A stretch of DNA of 5,276 bases from assembly GCA_009843725.1 (NCBI GenBank), contig VYCX01000387.1, positions 1 to 5,276 on the forward strand, written 5' to 3'. Position 1 is the stretch's first letter; each line of letters begins with the position of its first letter. Of the stretch, positions 1 through 5,200 are shown in pieces. Source of the DNA: Boseongicola sp. SB0675_bin_26 (lineage in GTDB: Bacteria; Pseudomonadota; Alphaproteobacteria; Rhodobacterales; Rhodobacteraceae). Under the pieces are notes generated by a model that saw only the letters and a program-made list of their open reading frames with translations, was not told the DNA's origin and searched no databases. The position numbers were made by a program, and so were the translations under genes.

Positions 1-33
1 AAACCGTCGAAAAAGACCGAATCCGGGCTTGCC
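1..33. other. Sequence beyond the truncated ATPase, unassigned
   Basis: These are the last bases downstream of the premature-looking stop of the fused permease/ATPase. Read on the minus strand, the codons after the stop give GKPGFGLFRRF, which does not resemble the H-loop region expected next in an ABC ATPase. A short CCG/CGG pairing followed by a run of five T on the minus strand could be a poor terminator, but the stem is only 3 bp. The stretch is too short to say whether it is the end of an insertion sequence, a deletion junction or ordinary intergenic DNA. Confidence 0.3.
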
Positions 34-1557
34 TCAAATCATGGATGCTTGTTCGCGGCGGAGGTCATCCAGGAGACACAGAATCTGCGCTTGCACCGTC
101 ACGTCCAGCGCTGTGGTCGGTTCATCCGCGATGATCACGTCCGGCTCATTGGCGAGCGCCATGGCGATGCCAACGCGCTGACGCATGCCGCCGGACATTT
201 CGTGGGGATAGTCGTCGACACGGCGCTTCGCGTTCGGAATTCGCACGTCATTCAAGAGCTGGACGGCGCGCGCACGCGCGTCCGCTTTCGACAGGTTGTG
301 ATGCGACCGGATCGTCTCAGCCAGTTGCTGCCCTACGCGGTATAGCGGGTGCAGCGTGGAAAGCGGATCCTGGAAGACATAGGCGACCCGGTCGCCGCGG
401 TTTTGGCGGAGCGTCTCATATGGCGCGCCGATCAGGTCCTCCCCGTGAAAGCGTACCGCGCCGCCGGTGATCACGCCGGGAGGAGACGCAACCAACCCCA
501 TGACCGACAGCGCGGTGACCGATTTGCCCGAACCCGACTCGCCAATGACGCCCAGGCATTCGCCTTGCCTGACCGCCAGTGACACGCCGCCCACGGCGCG
601 ATGTTTGCGCTTGCCGATGTGGAACTCTGTACGCAGATCCTGAATCGCCAAGAGGTCGTTGGTGGCGGGCGGGACATCGCCTTGGCGCCTGACCAGCGTC
701 GTGGCGCGCGGGCGGGAGAGCGCACCTGAGCGCAGGCGCGGGTCCAGCGCATCGCGCACGCCGTCGCCCAGAAGGTTGATCGACATGACAATCAGGAAAA
801 TCATGAGCCCGGGCACAATGGAAGTATGGGGATGCGAGATCATCGCTGAACGCGCCTCGCCCAGCATGGAGCCGAGATCGGCCTGGGGCGGCTGACTGCC
901 GAGCCCGAGGAACGAAAGACCCGCGGTTTCCAGGATCATCCAGCCGACGGTGGTGGACATGGCGATGACGATGACAGGCAGGACGTTCGGCAAGAGCTCG
1001 GTCAGTATGATGCGGGTATGGCCCATGCCCGCAAGGCGTGCGGCGTCAATGAATTCGCGACCGGCCAATCCCACGGTGATGCCGCGTATGTTCCGTGCAA
1101 AGAACGGAACGTTGACGGCGGCGACGGCGATCAGCGCGTTCATCAGCCCGGGACCAAGGGCGGCGACAATGGCCAGCGCCAGCAAGATGTAAGGGAAGGC
1201 CATCAGCATATCGACCCCGCGCATGACAACATTGTCGGCGCGCCCGCCGAAGTATCCGGCGACAATCCCGATGGCAGAGCCAATGACGGCCGCGATCAGC
1301 GCCGCAGCGACGCCGACGGCAAGAGACAGGCGCGTGCCGTGCAGGAGGCGGCTCAGAAGGTCTCGGCCGAGATGGTCCGTGCCCAGAAGACGACCTTCGG
1401 CAAACGGCCGCATGAAACGGTCGGCGGTAGCGATCACGTTCGGATCGTGCAAGGGCAGAAGTGGCGTGGCCATGACCAGCAGCAGGATCGACGCGATGAC
1501 GACCATGCCCATGGCGGCCAGCCGGTTGCGGAACAACAGCGTGAGAAAGGCGCTCAC
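34..1557 (-). CDS. Fused DppC-type permease / DppD-type ATPase, C-terminally truncated
   Basis: This inner-membrane subunit of a peptide/nickel-type ABC importer joins a permease to its ATPase. It has 507 residues from a GTG start. The permease half (about 1-278) has a TM segment near 15-34, the conserved GTDHLGRDLLSR stretch (59-70), and the EAA coupling loop (about 168-194, EFIDAARLAGMG). A linker (about 279-301) leads to the ABC half: Walker A GESGSGKS (339-346), Q-loop VFQDP (394-398), signature MSGGMRQR (454-461), Walker B VIIADEP (474-480) with Glu479, and D-loop ALDV (483-486). The protein then ends at REQASMI. Family members continue with an H-loop histidine (typically ITHDLG), more beta strands and an oligopeptide-transporter C-terminal region; all of that is missing. 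The GTG start is chosen because it overlaps the upstream permease stop (GTGA) and has GAGGA 7 bases before it; the longer in-frame extension would lie inside the permease gene. Permease/ATPase fusions are known in this family. The truncation could be a real pseudogene, a rearrangement or a sequence error. Without the switch histidine, ATP hydrolysis is expected to fail. Confidence 0.9.
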   Translation of the reverse strand: MSAFLTLLFRNRLAAMGMVVIASILLLVMATPLLPLHDPNVIATADRFMRPFAEGRLLGTDHLGRDLLSRLLHGTRLSLAVGVAAALIAAVIGSAIGIVAGYFGGRADNVVMRGVDMLMAFPYILLALAIVAALGPGLMNALIAVAAVNVPFFARNIRGITVGLAGREFIDAARLAGMGHTRIILTELLPNVLPVIVIAMSTTVGWMILETAGLSFLGLGSQPPQADLGSMLGEARSAMISHPHTSIVPGLMIFLIVMSINLLGDGVRDALDPRLRSGALSRPRATTLVRRQGDVPPATNDLLAIQDLRTEFHIGKRKHRAVGGVSLAVRQGECLGVIGESGSGKSVTALSVMGLVASPPGVITGGAVRFHGEDLIGAPYETLRQNRGDRVAYVFQDPLSTLHPLYRVGQQLAETIRSHHNLSKADARARAVQLLNDVRIPNAKRRVDDYPHEMSGGMRQRVGIAMALANEPDVIIADEPTTALDVTVQAQILCLLDDLRREQASMI

Positions 1558-2501
1558 GTCTTGATCCTCGGGTCCAGCAGGCATTGGGCCACGTCCACCG
1601 CAATGTTGAACAGCACGTAGCAGGCGGCAACGAAGACAACGCCGCCCTGAACTACAAGAAGGTCGCGAGTCAGGATTGCATCGACCAGCATGCGCCCCAC
1701 GCCGGGCCATTGAAAGACGATCTCGATGTAGACCGCGCCGGAAAGGACGAAACCTGCCTGAATGCCCAGCACGGGAATGATCGACACCATCGCGACCCGC
1801 AGGGCGTGGCCCATGATCACGCGACGTTCTCTCACGCCGTTGGCACGAGCGGTGCGAATGTAGTCCTGTCGCAGCACCTCAAGCATGGCGGAGCGGCTGA
1901 GCCGCGCGATCACGCCGGTCGCCACGGCGGCGAGCGCCAGGGCAGGCATGATGAGATGGCGGACAAGGTCGGGAAGGTCGCCGCCGCCATAGATCGCGTA
2001 CATGCCGCTGACCGGAAGCCATCGCAGGTTCACCGCGAAGAGCAGGATCATCATCATGCCCAGGAAGAAGGACGGCACCGAAATGCCGATGAGCACCACG
2101 AAGGTGATGCCCTTGTCAGCCAGGCCGTACTGGCGGGCGGCCGAGATGACTCCGGCAAGGATGCCCAGGATCGAGCAGAGCACGAAACTTGTCCCGGCAA
2201 GGATCATCGTCGCGTTGAACCGTTCCAGGACCTCGTCGATGACGGGGCGGTTAAGCGAGAAGGAACGCCCGAAATCTCCGGTCAGCATGTTCCCCAGCCA
2301 GATGAAGTACCGCTGCACCATGGGCTTGTCCAGGCCCAGGTCCCGGTTCAGTCTCTCGACATTCTCGGGCGTGGCGTAGGAGCCGAGGATCGCTGTCGCC
2401 GGATCGCCAGGGATCAGTGCCATGATCAGGAAGACAATGACAGTGATGCCGAACAGCACCGGGATCGCCGAAACCAGCCGTTTCAGGATGTAGCTGCCCA
2501 T
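1554..2501 (-). CDS. DppB-type ABC transporter permease
   Basis: This is a first-position inner-membrane permease of a dipeptide/oligopeptide/nickel-type importer, complete at 315 residues, a normal family length. The N-terminus YILKRLVSAIPVLFGITVIVF is the typical DppB/OppB opening with TM1 (about 8-30), followed by the characteristic PGDPA (31-35). Further hydrophobic segments lie near 98-120, 132-157, 183-200, 237-262 and 283-305. The EAA-type cytoplasmic loop that docks on the ATPase is at about 213-235 (DYIRTARANGVRERRV). The C-terminus LLDPRIKT is also typical. ATG at 2501 is preceded by GGGGGAG with 6 bases of spacing. Its stop overlaps the GTG of the next gene by four bases, so translational coupling with the permease/ATPase is likely. 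It pairs with the DppC-type half of that protein to form the channel. Confidence 0.95.
   Translation of the reverse strand: MGSYILKRLVSAIPVLFGITVIVFLIMALIPGDPATAILGSYATPENVERLNRDLGLDKPMVQRYFIWLGNMLTGDFGRSFSLNRPVIDEVLERFNATMILAGTSFVLCSILGILAGVISAARQYGLADKGITFVVLIGISVPSFFLGMMMILLFAVNLRWLPVSGMYAIYGGGDLPDLVRHLIMPALALAAVATGVIARLSRSAMLEVLRQDYIRTARANGVRERRVIMGHALRVAMVSIIPVLGIQAGFVLSGAVYIEIVFQWPGVGRMLVDAILTRDLLVVQGGVVFVAACYVLFNIAVDVAQCLLDPRIKT
1565..1569 (-). promoter_or_regulatory. Ribosome binding site deciding the GTG start at 1557
   Basis: GAGGA on the minus strand lies 7 bases before the GTG at 1557-1555, inside the 3' end of the upstream permease gene. Together with the 4-base stop/start overlap it favours this GTG over upstream in-frame ATG codons. 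Confidence 0.75.
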
Positions 2502-2507
2502 CTGAAG

Positions 2508-2514
2508 CTCCCCC
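2508..2514 (-). promoter_or_regulatory. Ribosome binding site of the DppB-type permease
   Basis: GGGGGAG on the minus strand lies 6 bases upstream of the ATG at 2501. It supports this start, which also matches the usual N-terminus of the family. Confidence 0.75.
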
Positions 2515-2562
2515 GGGACAAGTTTCTTCAGGATAGACGTGCCAGGGACTTTTGAAAATTCC

Positions 2563-2593
2563 CCGTCCGGCGAAGAGTCTCCCCGCCGGGCGG
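2563..2593 (-). other. Stem-loop between binding-protein and permease genes
   Basis: In the transcript direction, arms of 10 bases (2593-2584 and 2572-2563) pair with a single C/A mismatch around an 11-base loop, starting about 10 bases after the binding-protein stop. Only a short TTTT, three bases after the stem, follows, so it is at best a leaky terminator. In many ABC import operons a stem-loop at this position protects the binding-protein mRNA or reduces read-through, so that the binding protein is made in excess over the membrane parts. That role is inferred from position and was not tested by folding software. Confidence 0.45.
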
Positions 2594-2603
2594 CGTGGTC
2601 GCG

Positions 2604-4184
2604 TCAGTTCTTGATGACGCCTTGCAGGTGCAACAGGAACGACGGCTCAAGTCCGAATTTCTCGACCCGATCGCTGGTCACCGCGTTCTGCTTCCAGTTG
2701 GCGACAAAGACCCAGGGCGCGTCTTCCTGCACGACGGCCTGCATTTCCCGGTAGAGCCGCGCGCGTTCGTCCTGGTCGGTCGCCGTGCGGGCGGCCTCAA
2801 GCAATTCGTCGACCCTGGCGTTGGAATAGTATCCCGAGTTGAAGCCGCCCTTGTCAGGCCATGCTTCGGAGCGCAACGCCAGGTATGGCAGCGTGTCCGG
2901 GTCGTTCGTCATCCATGCCATTTCGGCCATGTCGGCCTTGCCTTCCAGACCCGGGTTCACTTCGCCCAGAAACGTGTTCCACTCGTAGGTCTCGATCTTG
3001 ACCTCAAAGCCCACGGCTTGCAGATCGGCCTGAATTGCGGTCCCCATCGGGACCGGATCCAGCATGCCTGAACCGCCCTCGGTGACGTAGAAGGTCAGTT
3101 CCGCACCGTCGGCGCCCGCTTCGGCAATCAACGCCCTGGCTTTCTCGGGATCGTAGGGATACGGTTCGAGTTCCTCGTTGTAGGCCCAGGCAAACGCGGG
3201 CGGGGTCGGGCCTGCGGCCACGGTCGCGGTGCCTTCCAGCACATCGTTCACGATCGCTTCCTTGTTGATCGCGTAGTTGGCCGCCTGACGCACGCGCTTG
3301 TCGGCAAACGGGCCTTCCTTGGCGTTCAGGATCAGGAACCAGACATGCGGTCCGGCCTGCTCAACAATCGAGAATCCTTCGCCAGAGAACTGCACCAGGG
3401 AGGTGGGCGGCACTTCGACCATCAAGTCGATGCCGCCGGCCAGCATCTCGGCTACGCGGGTGTTGGAGTCGGTAATCGGGCGGAAGACGACGGCCTGCGT
3501 GCCGGCTGCCTCTGCCCAGTAGGCATCATTTCGCTCGATCACCACTGCCTCGTTCGAGCGCCATTCGGCAAACCGGAATGGTCCGGTGCCAACGGGGTTG
3601 CGGCCAAAGTCGTTGCGATGCGCCTCGACCGCGGCCGGCGAGACAATCAGGCCGGTCGGATAGGCCAGGTTCGACAGGAACGGTGCGTATGGCGCGTTCA
3701 GCGTGAACTTGACGGTCATTTCGTCGACGACCTCGGTTGCCGCCACGGCTCCAAAGAAGAAGCTCAAGGGGAACGGGCCGGTGTCATGGTAGGGATGACT
3801 CTCGTCCAGCATCCGGTCGAAATTGAACTTCACCGCCTCGGCATTGAAGGGTGTGCCATCGTGGAAACTCACACCGTCTCGCAGGCTGAAGGTGTACTCG
3901 GTGCCGTCCTCGCTAATGTCCCAGCCGGTCGCCAGCGCGGGCTCGACTTCGAGCGTGCCGGACTTGTAACGGGTCAGGCCTTCGTAGACATTCACGAGAA
4001 TCCGGAAGTCGTTGACCGCCGTCACTGCGGCCGGGTCAAGCGATTTCGGCTCGGCAACCTGGCCGACGATCAATACGCCTGGAGGGGTTTGAGCCATGGT
4101 GCGCTCCGACAATCCGGAGAGGAGAGCAACCGCTCCTGCGGCGGCGAGGAACAGACCCCTTCGGGTCCAAGGCATGCGCTTCAT
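2604..4184 (-). CDS. Peptide-type ABC transporter solute-binding protein (SBP family 5)
   Basis: This periplasmic receptor delivers its ligand to the DppB/DppC-type channel encoded downstream. It has 526 residues including the leader. The leader (1-31) contains a twin-arginine stretch TRRGLFL (7-13), a hydrophobic run AAAGAVALLSG and a likely cleavage after TMA (29-31), so Tat export is plausible. The mature part has the family-5 hallmarks: EPKSLDPA (45-52), the signature region with PALATGWDISEDGTEYTFSL (82-101), RDGVSFHDGTPFNAEAV (102-118), PVGTGPF (197-203) and VRQAANYAINKEAI (298-311). The ATG at 4184 is chosen because AGGGAG lies 7 bases upstream and the leader begins there. The longer open frame would run through the divergent promoter. 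It is the first gene of the operon, about 100 bases before the permease. The substrate cannot be read from sequence: family 5 covers dipeptides, oligopeptides, nickel, opines, glutathione and some sugars. Confidence 0.94.
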   Translation of the reverse strand: MKRMPWTRRGLFLAAAGAVALLSGLSERTMAQTPPGVLIVGQVAEPKSLDPAAVTAVNDFRILVNVYEGLTRYKSGTLEVEPALATGWDISEDGTEYTFSLRDGVSFHDGTPFNAEAVKFNFDRMLDESHPYHDTGPFPLSFFFGAVAATEVVDEMTVKFTLNAPYAPFLSNLAYPTGLIVSPAAVEAHRNDFGRNPVGTGPFRFAEWRSNEAVVIERNDAYWAEAAGTQAVVFRPITDSNTRVAEMLAGGIDLMVEVPPTSLVQFSGEGFSIVEQAGPHVWFLILNAKEGPFADKRVRQAANYAINKEAIVNDVLEGTATVAAGPTPPAFAWAYNEELEPYPYDPEKARALIAEAGADGAELTFYVTEGGSGMLDPVPMGTAIQADLQAVGFEVKIETYEWNTFLGEVNPGLEGKADMAEMAWMTNDPDTLPYLALRSEAWPDKGGFNSGYYSNARVDELLEAARTATDQDERARLYREMQAVVQEDAPWVFVANWKQNAVTSDRVEKFGLEPSFLLHLQGVIKN

Positions 4185-4191
4185 CTGAGTT

Positions 4192-4197
4192 CTCCCT
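4192..4197 (-). promoter_or_regulatory. Ribosome binding site of the binding-protein gene
   Basis: AGGGAG on the minus strand lies 7 bases before the ATG at 4184. It fixes that start over the longer in-frame extension that crosses the palindromic control region. Confidence 0.8.
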
Positions 4198-4215
4198 GTT
4201 GGAATTCTGTCGCGA

Positions 4216-4244
4216 AAATTATCATGATAAATTGCAAATGTCAA
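4216..4244 (-). promoter_or_regulatory. Sigma-70-type promoter for the ABC transporter operon
   Basis: On the minus strand a perfect -35 TTGACA (4244-4239) is followed by GATAAT (4223-4218) with a 15-base spacer, or by TAATTT (4221-4216) with the optimal 17-base spacer. Transcription would start near 4211, giving a short leader of about 27 bases that contains the AGGGAG ribosome site. The -10 lies in the palindrome at 4219-4230, so a bound protein there would block RNA polymerase. The position is predicted from motifs only. Confidence 0.65.
4219..4230. promoter_or_regulatory. Palindromic operator candidate, transporter-proximal copy
   Basis: TTATCATGATAA is a perfect 12-bp palindrome overlapping the predicted -10 of the transporter promoter. 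An identical copy lies 27 bp away, centre to centre. The TTA-N6-TAA shape resembles sites of SlyA-type MarR regulators, but GntR, TetR or other dimeric repressors cannot be excluded. No regulator gene is in the window. Confidence 0.7.
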
Positions 4245-4260
4245 TTTATCATGATAATTT
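4232..4260 (+). promoter_or_regulatory. Weaker divergent promoter for the DUF1028 gene
   Basis: By symmetry the plus strand carries TTGCAA (4232-4237, four of six -35 matches) followed by GATAAT (4253-4258, 15-base spacer) or TAATTT (4255-4260, 17-base spacer). Transcription would start near 4265, leaving a leader of about 19 bases. The -35 elements of the two directions are back to back, separated only by base 4238, so two polymerases could not bind at once. The poorer -35 predicts lower expression than the transporter. Confidence 0.5.
4246..4257. promoter_or_regulatory. Palindromic operator candidate, DUF1028-proximal copy
   Basis: This is the second exact copy of TTATCATGATAA, overlapping the predicted -10 of the DUF1028 promoter. 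Two identical sites, each covering one -10, suggest a single dimeric regulator silencing both directions, perhaps cooperatively. Confidence 0.7.
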
Positions 4261-4275
4261 TCGGAAAACTGCTTT

Positions 4276-4280
4276 GGTGA
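4276..4280 (+). promoter_or_regulatory. Atypical ribosome binding site of the DUF1028 gene
   Basis: GGTGA matches the 3' part of the consensus AAGGAGGTGA and lies 3 bases before the ATG at 4284, an acceptable offset when that part of the anti-Shine-Dalgarno is used. An in-frame TGA at 4278-4280 rules out any earlier start, so the protein must begin at or after this ATG. Confidence 0.5.
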
Positions 4281-4283
4281 GGC

Positions 4284-4949
4284 ATGACCTTTTCGATTCT
4301 CGCGCGTGATCCTGAAACAGGGGCAATTGGTGGCGCCGCTGCGACCGGCAGTCTTTGCGTCGGCGGCTGGGTGTTGCGCGGCGATCTCGCGGCGGGGATG
4401 TCGGCCAGCCAGGGAGCGGCGCCCTCGACCTTTTGGGGTGAGGACGTTCTGCATTGCATGCGCGACGGCTCGGATGCCGGTGGTGCGGTTGGGCTCGTGA
4501 CGTCAAGAGACCGGGGACGCGAACACAGGCAGCTTTCGGCACTCGACATGAATGGCGGCACCGCCGCCTTCACGGGTTCCAAAAACAAGGACGTGAAGGG
4601 GAGCATTGAGTTCGCTGGCGGCATTGCTTCCGGCAACATGCTGAAGGGGGGTGACGTGTTGCCAGCGTTGGTGGACGGGTTCGTCCGGTCGGATCTCGCG
4701 TTCGGAGATCGATTGCTGTCATCTCTTCTTGCGGCCCGTGACGCTGGTGGAGACTACCGCGGTCTGCTGTCAGCGGCCCTCCTCGTGCTGCATCCGGACC
4801 GGCCGCCCCTCACGCTGCGAATCGACCACCACTCCGACGACCCGGTTGGTGCATTGAAGCAACTGCATCAGAAGGCCACTACTGGCGACTATGCGAAATT
4901 GGCGCGGCAGGTGCCGGTTTCAACGGACAGGGAGCGGGTGCTCGATTGA
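4284..4949 (+). CDS. DUF1028 family protein (Ntn-hydrolase-like, COG3342 type)
   Basis: This is a 221-residue soluble protein with no signal peptide, so it should act in the cytoplasm. The opening MTFSILARDPETGAIGGAAAT matches the DUF1028 start (typically MTFSIVARDPETGELGVAVAS). Later family-like stretches are VGGWVLRGDLAAGMSASQ (26-43), the AAFTG motif (94-98), GNML (117-120, usually GNIL), GGDYRGLLSAALLVL (155-169) and a C-terminal LRIDHHSDDPVGALKQL (178-194) that matches the usual V/I-D-x-HxDPv-eL ending. Length is normal. The family has no established reaction but is described as Ntn-hydrolase superfamily. If so, removal of Met1 would expose Thr2 as the N-terminal nucleophile; this is inference. 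ATG 4284 is forced by an upstream in-frame stop. The gene shares its control region with the peptide transporter, which suggests hydrolysis of an imported amide or peptide-like compound. Confidence 0.88.
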   Translation: MTFSILARDPETGAIGGAAATGSLCVGGWVLRGDLAAGMSASQGAAPSTFWGEDVLHCMRDGSDAGGAVGLVTSRDRGREHRQLSALDMNGGTAAFTGSKNKDVKGSIEFAGGIASGNMLKGGDVLPALVDGFVRSDLAFGDRLLSSLLAARDAGGDYRGLLSAALLVLHPDRPPLTLRIDHHSDDPVGALKQLHQKATTGDYAKLARQVPVSTDRERVLD

Positions 4950-5025
4950 CCGGCCACCACTCGATGGATGAAGCGGGACTGAAGCGCCCTGACGTTTCGT
5001 GCCTGACAGGGAGGGCTTGAGCCAG

Positions 5026-5050
5026 CCTGGATGCCGGCCTCGGCGTGACG
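5026..5050. repeat. Degenerate REP-like palindromic element
   Basis: The pattern CCTGGATGCC...CGGCGTGACG resembles the dispersed GGAT-stem-loop-TGACG palindromes common in intergenic regions of many proteobacteria. The core ATGCCG (5031-5036) pairs with CGGCGT (5041-5046) with one wobble pair around a 4-base loop. The stem is shorter than usual, so it may be a decayed copy. Assignment rests on resemblance and would need genome-wide copies. Confidence 0.4.
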
Positions 5051-5091
5051 CGAGTCAATGCGGGCACGCCTCTGGCGGCTTTGTGAATTCC

Positions 5092-5119
5092 CTCGACGCC
5101 CAAGACGGCGAAAGTCGAG
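5092..5119 (+). terminator. Bulged inverted repeat, possible weak terminator
   Basis: CTCGAC (5092-5097) pairs with GTCGAG (5114-5119), and GCC (5098-5100) with GGC (5107-5109), leaving a 6-base loop and a 4-base bulge on the 3' side. CAATTT follows, a poor U-tract. It could partially terminate DUF1028 transcription, or be chance in GC-rich DNA. Confidence 0.25.
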
Positions 5120-5187
5120 CAATTTGGTGGAAGCGCATTGCATCTACAGGTATTTCGGAGAGGAGTTTTCGGGCTGAAGTGCGCATT

Positions 5188-5192
5188 GGAGG
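5188..5192 (+). promoter_or_regulatory. Ribosome binding site deciding the GTG start at 5201
   Basis: GGAGG, a full anti-Shine-Dalgarno match, lies 8 bases before GTG at 5201. It supports that codon as the start, although the frame stays open further upstream. Confidence 0.75.
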
Positions 5193-5200
5193 TTAGGCGG

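Larger units (their letters stand above)
4213..4263. repeat. Perfect 22-bp inverted repeat with 7-bp spacer, in the divergent control region
   Basis: The left arm (4213-4234) and right arm (4242-4263) are exact reverse complements around the spacer CAAATGT (4235-4241). The element is AT-rich in a GC-rich window and sits midway between the divergent start codons at 4184 and 4284. Both arms also hold a smaller palindrome, so the element has symmetry at two scales. It lies upstream of both predicted transcription starts, so it is more likely a DNA-level operator array than an RNA hairpin. Confidence 0.97.
4950..5200. other. 251-base region without a convincing gene
   Basis: Between the DUF1028 stop and the flavoprotein start I see no convincing coding sequence. 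A 65-codon open frame (4999-5196) has no ribosome site or recognisable motif and an Arg/Ser-rich composition typical of chance frames in GC-rich DNA. The region holds a REP-like hairpin (5026-5050), a bulged inverted repeat (5092-5119) and the ribosome site of the next gene. No clear sigma-70 promoter is visible, so it is undecided whether the flavoprotein is read through from the DUF1028 gene. Confidence 0.6.

Noticed and set aside
1..45. HDLRQAR in the shifted minus-strand frame as a frameshifted H-loop
   Set aside because: It resembles an H-loop, but it comes only about two residues after REQ instead of eight or nine, and the following residues do not match the family. A simple frameshift would not restore the domain.
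1558..1710. 51-residue N-terminal extension of the permease/ATPase fusion
   Set aside because: It lies inside the upstream permease gene in another frame and has Arg/Cys-rich shadow composition. The GTGA overlap and ribosome site favour GTG at 1557.
1584..2555. Long plus-strand open frame (323 codons) opposite the DppB-type permease
   Set aside because: It is antisense to a clear family member. It is rich in His, Asp, Arg and Gln with no recognisable motif, as expected for a shadow frame in GC-rich DNA.
4213..4263. Fur box (GATAAT-type repeats)
   Set aside because: GATAAT and ATTATC half-sites are present, but in the opposite relative orientation to a Fur box (ATTATC-AT-GATAA rather than GATAAT-N-ATTATC).
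4213..4263. Bidirectional terminator or RNA hairpin from the 22-bp inverted repeat
   Set aside because: It lies upstream of both start codons, has promoter elements inside it, and the predicted transcription starts exclude it from both leaders.
3345..4280. Plus-strand open frame (311 codons) opposite the binding-protein gene
   Set aside because: It mirrors a well-supported family-5 receptor, has no family motif, and runs through the palindromic promoter region.
4185..4454. 90-residue N-terminal extension of the binding protein
   Set aside because: It would precede the signal peptide and cover the divergent promoter. The ATG at 4184 has a good ribosome site and starts the leader.
4999..5196. 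65-codon open frame between DUF1028 and the flavoprotein
   Set aside because: It has no ribosome site and no motif, shows chance-frame composition, and overlaps repeat-like elements.
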